64,000 nt of DNA, taken from NCBI GenBank assembly GCA_023052935.1, contig CM041292.1, positions 39,005,639 to 39,069,638 of the forward strand, written 5' to 3'. Source of the DNA: Piezodorus guildinii (taxonomy: Eukaryota; Arthropoda; Insecta; Hemiptera; Pentatomidae). The stretch's first letter is position 1. The number at the start of each line of letters is the position of its first letter. Shown one piece after another: positions 54,690-64,000 of the stretch. The position numbers were made by a program, and so were the translations under genes. The notes under the pieces are model-generated. The model made no database searches. It saw only the letters and a list, made by a program, of their open reading frames with translations, and was not told the origin of the DNA.

Positions 54690-55780
54690 TAAAACCTACA
54701 AGAATTGAAACCCCATTCAATTTTGAGTCAATATAGTGAATGTAATTAAAACTGTTCTGAGTTACTGAGAAAATCGTTAAAAGGTGCACTTTTGGACATT
54801 CAATTCACTTTTTAGTTCTTAGATATAAAACTTGTTTTGAACAACTTTTCTTTCTTAAGCTAGACCTACCACATAGATACACACTCGGTTTTTTTTTCTG
54901 CACAATGTTTTTTGTTTATTGAACATAATAACAACAAGAAAACAGTGCTCCCTACAATGATAAAAAGATAATAATAAAACTTTAAAAAAAACTTATAAAC
55001 TTGAACAAATTTTGAAGACAAATTTCTGATAGTTATGTCGAAAAAAGGACCGAATAGTTTCTCAGAAAAGCTTTGGACGACGGACGTATTCCTATAATAC
55101 ATTGGACATTATGATATGATTCAGCTGACGTTATACGTGAAAGTAATAGTACTCCCGATGATAATGACATGATGAATACGAACATCTATTGTAATATACA
55201 AATATATGTAGGTCTCTTCTTAAAACACTATTGCTATTACTTAATTTATAAATATAATTACACACATACTATAGTCATTGTTACATAACTTTCTCTGGGG
55301 ACAGGCTTTCAACGAGTTTACCCACAACCAGTTCAAGTTCAACTTCCTCCAGTTAATTGCTTGAAATGTTTAGAAAAAAAATTCTCACGTTGATAAAGTT
55401 GAGCACAATGGCTATAAATGCTTGATCTATTACAGCCCCATAATACTATGTACCGTAATATCTTTCCCTCTTTATGAGGAAATCTATTGGAATCCAAAAC
55501 AGACAGTGGGTGTTTAATACAGTCAAAAGTAGGAAAATTACAAGAAGAAAAATTTTAAAACACAAAGCTCAATTTCAACAATCGATTTTTTTTTAAATGC
55601 ATTACGCATAAATAAAAAATCTGGTGCTTGCAACACAAAATTTCACTTACCTTCGTTGTGAATTTAAATAAATTTAAGCATTTTACTTTCATTTACCTAT
55701 ATATGAAATATATAGTAAGGAAAAGTATAGCGATCATGAAAATTTTCGAATTCCAGTTTTCAACGAAATTTATGTTGCTT
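54690..55780. repeat. Family X and Y dispersed repeat fragments
   Basis: 54760-54800 (GAGAAAATCGTTAAAAGGTGC) resembles 1165-1185. 55020-55090 (GAATAGTTTCTCAGAAAAGC) resembles family Y at 27860. 55610-55750 carries the CTGGTGC..CACTTACCTTCG and TATAGTAAGGAAAAGTATAG words of family X. No coding content. Bases 55781-56560 contain nothing recognisable. Confidence 0.4.
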
Positions 55781-56564
55781 TTGTCTTTATAGTTTATATC
55801 GTTATACAGCATATGAAACAAAAAATAAATATTTTTAGCCTTGAAATGTGTCAGTTTTTTGGCTCAATTTTTAAATTAATAATTTATAAATTACAATTTT
55901 CTTTTTTATATTTTAAAAAGGAGTCTTGCAAATGGAACCATCTAATAATTTTCCTACAATTGAAGTAACGGCCATAACCCTGTGTGAGATGGCTTAAAAA
56001 AACAAAACAAAAAAAAAAAAAACACTTTGGCACAACGTTTATATATGAACTGTAAAATCATCAAATAACTTATATAACAAATCCAAATCATATTTTTCAT
56101 TATGTATCTACATTTATTTTTCTAAATTCTGATTCCCATCGAATGTTGCGAAACACTAAGAGGCACATCTGTTGACTGGAGTTCGCGACCCCTGAGATCA
56201 ACAACTACCAAGCAGCAGTTAGTAATTAAACTTGACTAAATGAGAGAAGCCATAAAATTTTGTTGTGAATACTGATTATAACTGAGCATCAACTTTCACT
56301 GCCATTGCGAAATTACATGCCATGATAAGTGTTATTGTGCACTAGATTTTACATACTTATTTAAATCAATTTTGCAACAATTAAGTTTCGATTAAGCTAT
56401 ATACAACAATATCCCATTATTACTAGAAAGGTTTAACTTTTTATTTATTTTTTTTTTTTTTTATTGTGGATATATTGGTTGTGGGCATGGTCAACAAGAA
56501 CACCCACTAATAAGAAAAACTCATTTTATTTGTGTACCAACGTTTAAGATTATATTGTGCATTG

Positions 56565-56770
56565 ATGGTTGTTCAAGGGGCTCAGGAATATCAGAAGTGT
56601 AAACAGAGTAGAGAGTTGGGCTTAATACGCCCCCTTGTGGCACATCCGAATTTTAGGTAAGAAGGGAAAAATGGAAAAATATATTAGTAAAAACGTATGG
56701 AAGCAAACAATAAAGCAATCTTGTTTCTCTTAGCCCTGATAATCGATAATGGGGCCACAAACGTCGGCAC
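56565..56770 (-). mobile_element. LINE reverse-transcriptase fragment (PQGG box)
   Basis: The minus strand reads DVPQGGVLSPTLYSVYTSDI followed by PEPLEQP. This is the RT motif with PQG and SPxLYxxYTxDIP typical of jockey/I-type non-LTR elements. Upstream codons (ALLFASIRFY-like, with a stop) are consistent with the preceding RT region. Only about 60 codons remain and the YADD motif is lost. Confidence 0.65.
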
Positions 56771-57675
56771 ACATATAAATTTTTTTTTATTTTTTTTTAA
56801 ACATATTTATTGATATTTACAACTGTATAATTATATACAACAAGTAAATGTGATGACACATATAAATAATTTTTTTTATTGATTATTTTTTTCTGGTGAC
56901 CGCACTCTCAACCATATTCTTTATCATAGAGTCACAACGGTAATAACTCGATTATTATTTTTATTTTAGGTGGAATAGGTTTTATGGCAATCAGCATCTT
57001 AATCTATCCTCATATGAGGTGCTATTTTATAGTACGTGGACAATTGAGACGTTGATTTCCAAAAGGTACTAAAGGACATTTTTTACGAAATCGATTTTTT
57101 TACATATTTGTATTCTCATCATTTAGTTTTATCTAAATATTCTATTTGATGTTATCTAACGAATTCTCAAGTCCTTACAAAACGAGATTTAGAAATGCGG
57201 TAATTTTCTAAAAGTATTAATTACGCATTTATTTTCGTTCCAAATCATTCTAAAAAGATTCATTTCATAACTTTAATATGATGTTATTATTATAGTAAAA
57301 AAATAATTCTAAATTTTAAGGCAAAAAGACCCAAATTAGCTACTTTAATGATATAGTAATGAGAGATTTTCGCGCTTCCTGTAAAATTTTCTAGAATGGA
57401 TATAGTACCTTTTGGAAAGCAACGTCTCAATTCTACTTGATTAATATAGAGAAAAAAAAAACACTAGTATTACATGAAAAATAAAACTGTTTAACATGAT
57501 AACTTGTTTTGTATGTCATAAAAAACATAAAAAAGTAGAAAAGAACATAAGACTCCGATAAAAGTCTCTTTTATATCACATAAGATCTGCAAAGCTTAAT
57601 AAGCTTATTAGAAATGAAATATAATTGTAAAGTATATAGTAAAAGTTAAATAGATAAATATTAAATGTTTCATTA

Positions 57676-57955
57676 ATTGTAAATGATAATCCTGGTCTAG
57701 TGGATTAAGCACTATCGAAACATTTCTGAGGCAAAAAAATTATCTTAGCTATTGAATAACCCTGGATTAGACTGACCCTCTTGAGGCACATGCAGCCTAA
57801 TTAAAGAGGGTTCCTATATAATTGGAAAAAACAGGATGGTCATGGGTAATCTCGAGCTAATCACCTCATTGCACTTCCGTTAACTAGGAAAGAGTTCAAA
57901 TATAGCTATCTGCTGAACCCTATTTGATTCGTAGAGGAACTTTGTATTTTTTTAA
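57676..57955 (+). repeat. tRNA-derived SINE, family C, diverged
   Basis: Head AATCCTGGTCTAGTGGATTA, body with AGGATGGTCATGGGTAATCT and GAGCTAATCACCTCATTGCA, and end CTATCTGCTGAACCCTATTT. The B-box is poorly preserved. Bases 56771-57675 hold only the short repeat at 57360-57430. Confidence 0.6.
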
Positions 57956-58149
57956 ATTTAGTCAAATACTTAATTATGTTTAAATATAAGAGTAAGTAGA
58001 AACTCCATCTAAAATGAAAACATTAAAGGGCTTGGAAAAATTAGTTGTTCCGGTATTATAATTTTTCTTTTTTCGGTTGGCGCGACATACCTTACAGACG
58101 TGTTTTTTTTTTACATATTCCATACAACGTTAATCGATGATATTTTAAA

Positions 58150-58312
58150 GAGTAAGGTCATCACTTCTTATGCTAATTTTTGAGAATAGCCACCAGTCTC
58201 ACATACACCTGTGGGAAGTTATGAGTCAATCCCCATTTAATTATATGCTTGAAAGAGTCCTTCCGGGACTGAGATTCGAGCTCACAACCTAGCGATCTAA
58301 CAGACAGTCGCG
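58150..58312 (-). repeat. SINE, family A, reverse diverged copy
   Basis: Reverse of the 3928-4213 element: AAGGTCATCACTTCTTATGC, GTGGGAAGTTATGAGTCAAT, GGGACTGAGATTCGAGCTCA and a head ending near 58312. The A-run tail is not clear. Bases 58313-59240 are featureless. Confidence 0.55.
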
Positions 58313-59244
58313 GGCTATCAACGATAAATCGTCAAATTGTGGAGAAATGCAAATTGGATATTGTAAGAATTATTATATAATTATCAGATCAGCAATGTTA
58401 GACAACCGATTCTTATCAAATCAATGATCGTTCATTTCCTAACACGCAATATTTCCTTGTTTCTTGTTTCTCTATCTGCGTCAATGTTTTTTATTTTATC
58501 TATTACAATTTTATACTGAGGTATTATTTCTCTATATTAAGTGCGATATTAGATCAATGTAATACGATTTTAATTTATGTTAGAGTTAGTAATGTGTTGT
58601 TCAATATTCTGTTACTGAGCATTATATTCTAACGAAATCACTATTTTAATACCAAAATTGAAAAGAAAATTATTGTATTTTATATAGCCAGATAATAACA
58701 AGAAACGTTTCCTCGGATTAAGACCCCTTAGAATAGCATCGTATTTAAACATGAACTGGCGCTATATTAGAGGAAAAAAAATGAAATATAAAAAATACCA
58801 AATAAGATTCAACAGAAATAGTTGTCGACATAATATGTATTAGATTCAAAATCCATCTAAGGCAGTAATTATTAAGCTAAAATACGTACGGTAGCTTCAA
58901 AAGAGAAAGACGGAAAGAACTTGTTAACAAACAAAAATTTTAGAAAAAATAATCGAAATTCATAATAAAATTTATTTTTTTTACTAAACATATACAGACA
59001 TATTAATTTATAGGCAGATGAAATGTCTAATTCATACGAAATGTAATACAATATTTGCAGAAAACCTAAAAAGTGAAATTGAAATCATAGATTCTTTAAT
59101 ATGATTTATATTAAAATTAATCAATCCAAAAATTTGTTATAAAACATAATATAATTTTGGGTATCGAATATAAACAGTCTACGTCCATGGATATCCATCA
59201 GGTAGACTTTATCTCTTTAAATCAAAACATTTGTTAATGTTGAT

Positions 59245-59345
59245 TTAAGTTAGTAGGTCCCAATGCCATCTTCTTTTCGATCACCTCGGAGGGTTGTCAG
59301 GGATAAATAAAGGAATATGTGGGTATGATAGGTCGCGAAAAAGGG
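59245..59345 (-). mobile_element. Jockey-like LINE 3' coding fragment
   Basis: GCCATCTTCTTTTCGATCAC and CTCGGAGGGTTGTCAGGGAT match the minus-strand end of the J1 copy at 34850-34890 (PDNPPRRLKRRWPRD on the coding strand). Only about 30 codons. Confidence 0.6.
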
Positions 59346-59399
59346 TATTATAAACAGAAATAAGTTTTAATTTGTTTTCAAAATTTTTATATTGTATGT

Positions 59400-59584
59400 A
59401 CTACTCGTAAATCTCCAGATGTTATACTAAGATCGAGCGATGACACTTGCAAAAACATCCCAAAGAAATTCATACGGTCCTGAATGGTGTTGGCCAATTG
59501 TGGCAAAATCACGATTTTCCTTTCTTGGCGACAACTGGCGCAATCCCGATATCCAAATCGAACAAAGAACCCGTGGTCAGTGCC
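59400..59584 (-). other. Candidate isolated exon or unassigned coding fragment
   Basis: On the minus strand an acceptor-like CTCTCAATGCTATTTCAG is followed from 59584 by an open frame: GTDHGFFVRFGYRDCASCRQ, then ERKIVILPQLANTIQDRMNF and SSLDLSITSGDLR. A possible GTAGTA donor follows. Base composition is less AT-rich than around it and the frame looks protein-like (CxxC). I do not recognise the family and see no partner exon. It could equally be a transposon remnant. Confidence 0.25.
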
Positions 59585-59875
59585 CTGAAATAGCATTGAG
59601 AGAATGATAGATAACTTAAAGTTATGAGATTTAGAGAAAACACAGCTGTATTCTTCTAGTCAATGACCCGTCAATAGCAGAACCTCAATAACTCAGATAA
59701 TGCCTTTCTCCTATGTCCTACTGCAGTGCTTAACGCTTTTGAAAATAGGATTTTGTATTTATGAAATATTCACTATATTTTTCTTATTGTGAATAAGAAT
59801 TTCAATGTGAAACATACTTAAAAATCTTCCCGATTTAAAATTGCATATTTGCACATTCTCCAGTATTACATTGCT

Positions 59876-60065
59876 TTAGCCGAGTGGGTAACGCGAATAG
59901 CTATAGAACGCGCGTAACTCAAGCAACCTGATAACCTAAACTTGGGTTGAAATAATTACGGATTTACATCTCGGTGCCACGGACTTTTAACTCTGGAAAA
60001 AAACCTCCACTCTTAAACGCTGGCCTGAGAAAACTACTGTATAAACTATAAAGGCGATTTGAGGT
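59876..60065 (+). repeat. tRNA-derived SINE, family D
   Basis: Head TTAGCCGAGTGGGTAACGCG is a good A-box. The body contains GAAATAATTACGGATTTAC and ATCTCGGTGCCACGGACTTT, related to the reverse copy at 6480-6712. It is followed by a GA/A-rich tail and a (TA)n tract. Confidence 0.65.
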
Positions 60066-60245
60066 TAAACAAAGAGAGAGAGAAAAAAAAAAAAAAATAT
60101 ATATAATATAATATATAATATAATAATATATATATTTATATATATATTTAATATAGCTGAAATAAGACGTCAGGATAAAATGTGAATTTGGAGCCTGTTT
60201 TTAGTTCCAAGGTGGTACTAAATTAAAAAAAAATCCATTTGTGTA

Positions 60246-61566
60246 TATGGGTCATTCTCAAGAAACGTACAAACGCTGTCCAAATGATTTCCCTCGTATT
60301 GAAACTGGCTTTTTTTTCCACTTTGTTTTCTTTTCTGGTGGACATTTTTCTGCTCTACTTGGTGCACATTCATAAGCTTAAATCAATGAATTATTCCTGT
60401 ATGAAAATTTTGAATAAATGTCCGAAAAATCATTGGCTCACCCTGTCCAAATCAGACTTTGCAAACTTCAACGTGGTACCCAGTCAAGTTGCTGGAAAGA
60501 TTTTACTGGTTTGGTTCATTGCGTTTATACATACACTCTATAGTTTCCGAATACAGAATTGCAGGTTGTGAAAACGGTTATATCCGTTTTAAATAAAGAA
60601 AACATATATGTACAAGGGATTTTGCGTCATTGGCACACCCCAAACGGTTTTTGGCGCCGTGATCTCCCTTCAAGCTATAAAAAGGCAGGAAAGGGCTCGC
60701 AAAAGCCGTTATAACTTCTGCAAGCCGACCAAGAAGTTTATAACCGCCCTCTGTATCTTTCACAGTGGCAGGGAGGGAAGACGTACGCTAGTGAGTAAGA
60801 TTATTTTTATTGGCCGCCATTTATCGCACCCCCTCTACCTCTGCTAGTTATTTTTAATTGATTAATTTTCTATTTTGCCGTGACAGGGTTGAGCTTACTG
60901 AGTAGATTGATGTACTTCTTTATTTTGATACTTTGTTTTGGAGAGAAAACGTTTTGGAAAACACCCCACAGAAGGTGCACCAATGATGAAAAGGTTGTTT
61001 TTTTTTGTTTTTTTCTTTGAACCTACTGCTCTGGTATGAAGAAATATTCTGGTTCAAACTTTATCGTACTCTATCCCGTGCTGATCGGATATATGAACAA
61101 TTTAAAAATATATTTAACAGATGAAAGTGGCGAGGACTGTATAACCCTTTTAAACGTTCAAAAACCTTCGAGAGATCATTCCGAAAATCATTGGCTCACC
61201 ACTAGATCGTCATTAGCTCACTTTCTGATTTCTGGAATAATTATGATTGTAGGTAGTATAGTCAGGAATCAGTCATTTTGAAAAACAATTTAATTTTGCC
61301 AACGTTTCGGCTCAAGCTTGTGAGCCATCATCAGGGCATTACTGAGCCATGTCCAAGCATAAACTGAATAATTATGATTTTAATTAATTAATTAATTATT
61401 AATGGAAATAATTATTTGGTAATTACATCGAATAAAGCTCTGCTGAGTGCTACAGATTTCAGATTTCATATATTCTGACACAAAAAAAGGATGGACCGAA
61501 AATTCAACTTTTGAAATTTTCAAGAAAAACGCACCCGATTGTACATTTTGATGAGAATGGCCCATA
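60246..61566. mobile_element. Non-autonomous TIR element (family T), probable TA target
   Basis: The left end TATGGGTCATTCTCAAGAAA at 60246 is mirrored by GATGAGAATGGCCCATA ending 61566, and further inward AACGTACAA pairs with TTGTACATT. TA flanks both ends. A 110-codon chance ORF (60239-60571) and a shorter one at 61036 lie inside; neither resembles a transposase. A partial copy is at 48938-49370. The element carries the 118-bp insertion at 61249-61366. Confidence 0.55.
61249..61366 (-). mobile_element. 118-bp insertion with hammerhead-like core and 13-bp duplications
   Basis: Direct repeats AATAATTATGATT lie at 61236-61248 and 61367-61379, and the related copy at 49175 is uninterrupted. 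On the minus strand the insert holds CTGATGA, a perfect GGCTC/GAGCC hairpin with an 8-base loop, then GAAACGTT (61301-61334). This is a consensus hammerhead core. Hammerhead motifs and TSDs of about this length are known from Penelope-like elements, so a tiny truncated relative is a reasonable guess. No partner strand AACG upstream was found, so stem III is not evident. Confidence 0.55.
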
Positions 61567-61568
61567 TA

Positions 61569-62463
61569 AGGTAGGCACGAGCAAAGCGGATAGCCCAGGT
61601 AAAGCTGATAGACTCATTTTCCGAGATTCTATTACAGATGATGCCGCAAGTCGCGGTCGAGTCGAAGCCTGAACTTCCTCCTGGCGCTATGACAGTTCAA
61701 ACATAATTAGACAGCGTGTTTGTTTGTTTTAGTGCAAAATAAAAGAATTTAGGTGTTTTTCTTCCGATTCTTTCGAAAATATTTGTATTTTACTCTTTTA
61801 ATTATATGATAAACTTTTAGGGAAAAAAATTGTTTAACAGGGTAAGTATGTTTTGAAGTATTAATTGAGATTTTATCATAACACGGAGTCAGCATCTGCA
61901 CTTTAAAATTGTTTATGCTTGATATATGTCAAAAGGGTTCTTCGTGAGAAGCGGATAGGATATCCGCTTTGCCCATACTGTAGATGTTTTTGAGTTTTTT
62001 GTTGAGAAAACTAGGATATCCAAGTTAGCTGGAGCTAAAACACCAAAATCAGCTAAAGGAAAAGTAAGAGGAAGGTAACCCAGACACTGAAAGGAAAATA
62101 AAATAGAATGGAAGATCATTTATGTTTAGTATGCACTGAGAAATACTTATACCCACCAGTGGAAGTTTGGATCCTATGTTCTCAATGTTAACGGTGGGCA
62201 AACGAATCCTGAACGTCGTATGGAGGACGACGAAGTTACTTCTGCGATAACTGTGACGTTCGGGCAAAGCGGACAGTGGACATGTGTTTGTTTTTAGTTT
62301 ATTATTGATTTAAAAATTAAGAGTTAAGAAATGGTGATTATATGTAACCCAAAGGTAATAAATGTGCAATTTAAGATAATAAAAGAAAGTTCCTAAGTAA
62401 CTTATTGCTATGTTTTTACAGTTCCCTTAACATATCCGCTTTGCCCGGGCTTCCGCTACAGTA
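61569..62463 (+). mobile_element. Remnant of a pogo-like DNA transposon
   Basis: The ends share an imperfect inverted repeat: GTAGGC..GAGCAAAGCGGATA at the left, and TATCCGCTTTGCCCGGG..CGCTAC at the right. The same GCAAAGCGGATA-type word occurs internally (61945-61972, 62263-62273). Most of the transposase gene is missing; a C-terminal zinc-finger remnant lies at 62111-62289. Superfamily call rests on that remnant and is tentative. Confidence 0.45.
62111..62289 (+). pseudogene. C-terminal PHD-like finger of a pogo-like transposase
   Basis: The frame starting near GAT at 62114 reads DHLCLVCTEKYLYPPVEVWI, LCSQC, stop, RWANES, stop, TSYGG..SYFCDNCD. The pattern C-x2-C, W-x2-C-x2-C, RWAxE and YxCDxC is the C-terminal finger found in many insect pogo-like transposases. 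Two in-frame stops make it a pseudogene. The catalytic DDE part is absent from the window. Confidence 0.5.
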
Positions 62464-62889
62464 TATGGAAAAAAAAATTTCAAACAGCTTGGTCATCTAA
62501 TAATGATTTTTAATCTGCTTGAACTCTTCTATTGAAAACCTGCTTTATGTGTAAACTGTATGATCCCATGATAAAAGTACAACCCAACTTAATTTATTTT
62601 TAGATTTTATTAGAGTTCATTTCAAATAAGACGGAGCTCAGGTTTAAAATAATTTGGTATTCGGTTGTAAAATAAGTTCGTAGCCTTTATAAATATTTCA
62701 ATTTAATCCTCTCTGTGTTTATAAAATCATGTTTACTTGGTCAAATAATGTTTATATAATCTAAAAAATGATTATTTAAGAAGCTTTTATGCATCAGGTT
62801 CAACCGAGATTCCTTATCCTTAAGTGGAATTTTCCTTGTTCAAAATGGGAAAAAACAATTTATTTCGTTATTTAATATTTTTGTAGTTT

Positions 62890-63030
62890 CGGAAAAAGAA
62901 AACTCGCTGCACAGACGGTTAACAAAATTTGAAGTGTGTATGGCGATGAAGCCTTGAGAGAAAGAATGGTCCGTATTTGGTTTGTTCGGTGCATATCCGG
63001 AAATTTGGAGTTAGAAGACGCATAGCGTTG
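62890..63030 (+). pseudogene. Mariner transposase N-terminal (HTH) fragment
   Basis: The + strand frame from 62906 reads AAQTVNKI, stop, SVYGDEALRERMVRIWFVRC, ISGNLELEDA and a stop. This follows the mariner N-terminal pattern AAxTxxxIxxxYGxxALxERxxxxWFxRFxSGxxxxEDA. Two stops and no DDE domain. No terminal repeats were identified. Bases 63031-63560 contain nothing further. Confidence 0.5.
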
Positions 63031-63566
63031 TTTTTAGAGATCAGAATAAAAAAATTACCCGAAAGATGTCAACATGTAATAGATCTAAATGGGTCATATA
63101 TTATTGATTTAAATTATTTACAATAATCTTATGTTTTCATTGAAATCACCCATAAAAAAACGCTAAGAACTTATTTACAGCCCAATACATTATGATAGAA
63201 ATTACATTTTAATAATAATGTTTACTTTACAGAGAAAGAGAGATAACTTTCAAGGTTAATCCAGATTGTTATTGTAACCTTTGCATAATAAAGAAATTTT
63301 ATTTATAGACTAATTCCGCTGCAGGATTTTAATTGTATGTAGAAAACAGCCTAATGAACCGGAATGATCTTCAAAAAAATAAATGATTAGCCCAAACAAA
63401 GGAAGTGGTGGCGCGGGTGTGTTGGTTGAATAAGTTTCAAACGTGCCCTGAACTCTAATGAAATTCTACATAATGGGGACTAATTACTACTCCAAGTAAA
63501 CATAGCCTTGTATTTTTCCACATATAGCACCAATACCGTCCGCAATATTACCGCACAAATTCAGAG

Positions 63567-63611
63567 ATGTTGCTTTCCGTAGTCCTCCTCGCACTGTGCA
63601 CCCTTGCTGCT
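63567..63611 (+). CDS. First exon of a third secreted-protein gene (partial)
   Basis: ATG at 63567 opens MLLSVVLLALCTLAA, a textbook signal peptide, followed at once by a consensus donor GTAAGT at 63612. The sequence TCAG just before the ATG resembles an initiator, and a weak TATA-like CATATAG is at 63521. Position and strand suggest another cuticle-cluster gene, but no chitin-binding exon is visible before the window ends. One possible second exon (63849-63938, in phase) is listed separately. Likely continues beyond 64000. Confidence 0.6.
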
Positions 63612-63848
63612 GTAAGTTAAACTTATATTCCATTCAGAATGTGAAGTTTATTTTAGTGTTTCCTCCGTTTTAAATAATATTTTCGTTAATATCCCCCTAA
63701 CTGCGTTCAAAAAACGATTTCAACGTAGCAGTCAAAATTCGCTGTAATCCTTGTTTTTTTTAAATTAAATCAATATCTAAGCGTTTAAAAACACTTTTTT
63801 GACTCTCAAAATTGTGATGATGAATTGTACTTCTTATGATGAAATAAG

Positions 63849-63938
63849 TCAGGATTCCACAAAGATGTTGAGAAAGACGGCTCCAACGATTTTGATGCAT
63901 CTCTCTACTCCTCATTGAAATATCCTGATGGGGATTAA
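63849..63938 (+). other. Possible second exon of the third gene
   Basis: After an AG at 63847-63848, a phase-0 frame reads SGFHKDVEKDGSNDFDASLY followed by SSLKYPDGD and a stop at 63936-63938. Joined to exon 1 it would give a 44-aa secreted peptide. The acceptor lacks a pyrimidine tract, so this may be chance or a relic of a cuticle exon (note YPDG). Confidence 0.2.
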
Positions 63939-64000
63939 ATGTTGGCCAACTAGATTTATTTATTTCAAATATTTATTTTTCTGTTGGCTCAAAAGAACTA

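Noticed and set aside
60239..60571. 110-codon hydrophobic ORF as a membrane protein gene
   Set aside because: It begins inside the left terminal repeat of the TIR element. Part of it (SENHWLT-like) recurs with frame changes in other parts of the same element, and no promoter or domain is visible.

Overview
This is AT-rich, repeat-laden DNA from an arthropod, almost certainly an insect. The cellular genes I recognise are two Rebers-Riddiford (RR-1, chitin_bind_4) cuticular protein genes and the first exon of a third secreted-protein gene. All are on the + strand and look like part of a cuticle-protein cluster. Both complete genes have the classic insect layout: a tiny first exon coding three residues of the signal peptide, then an intron, then the mature N-terminus, then a last exon carrying the chitin-binding domain. 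No bacterial-style feature (operon, CRISPR, IS element) is present. The order cannot be fixed from the sequence.

Layout. 1-2.6 kb: dispersed repeats and a jockey-like LINE 3' end. 2.68-5.05 kb: cuticle gene 1 (3 exons, 125 codons as read; its last residues look frameshifted by one missing C). 5.1-11.4 kb: LINE tails, an internally deleted mariner with intact terminal repeats, and tRNA-derived SINEs. 11.5-25.4 kb: cuticle gene 2 (3 exons, 220 aa, GC-rich Gln-rich exon 2, a 12-kb second intron full of LINE and SINE debris). 25.4-63.5 kb: no convincing cellular gene. This interval holds several jockey-like and RNase H-bearing LINE fragments, four SINE families, TIR elements and a nested insertion stack at 52.2-54.7 kb. 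Its most striking item is a ~4.8-kb foldback structure at 43.37-48.19 kb, whose arms contain 21-bp and 109-bp tandem arrays. 61.5-63.0 kb: remnants of a pogo-like and a mariner transposase. 63.57 kb: first exon of a third secreted-protein gene, running off or ending near the window edge.

How it fits together: the cuticle proteins are secreted and would bind chitin in the exoskeleton. Everything else is transposable-element sediment that has expanded introns and intergenic space. The elements most worth following are the foldback element and a dispersed set of short motifs shaped like hammerhead-ribozyme cores (CTGATGA or a variant, then a hairpin, then GAAAC or AAAAC). One of these sits on a 118-bp insertion with 13-bp target duplications; another is in a 0.65-kb insertion flanked by 59-bp direct repeats.
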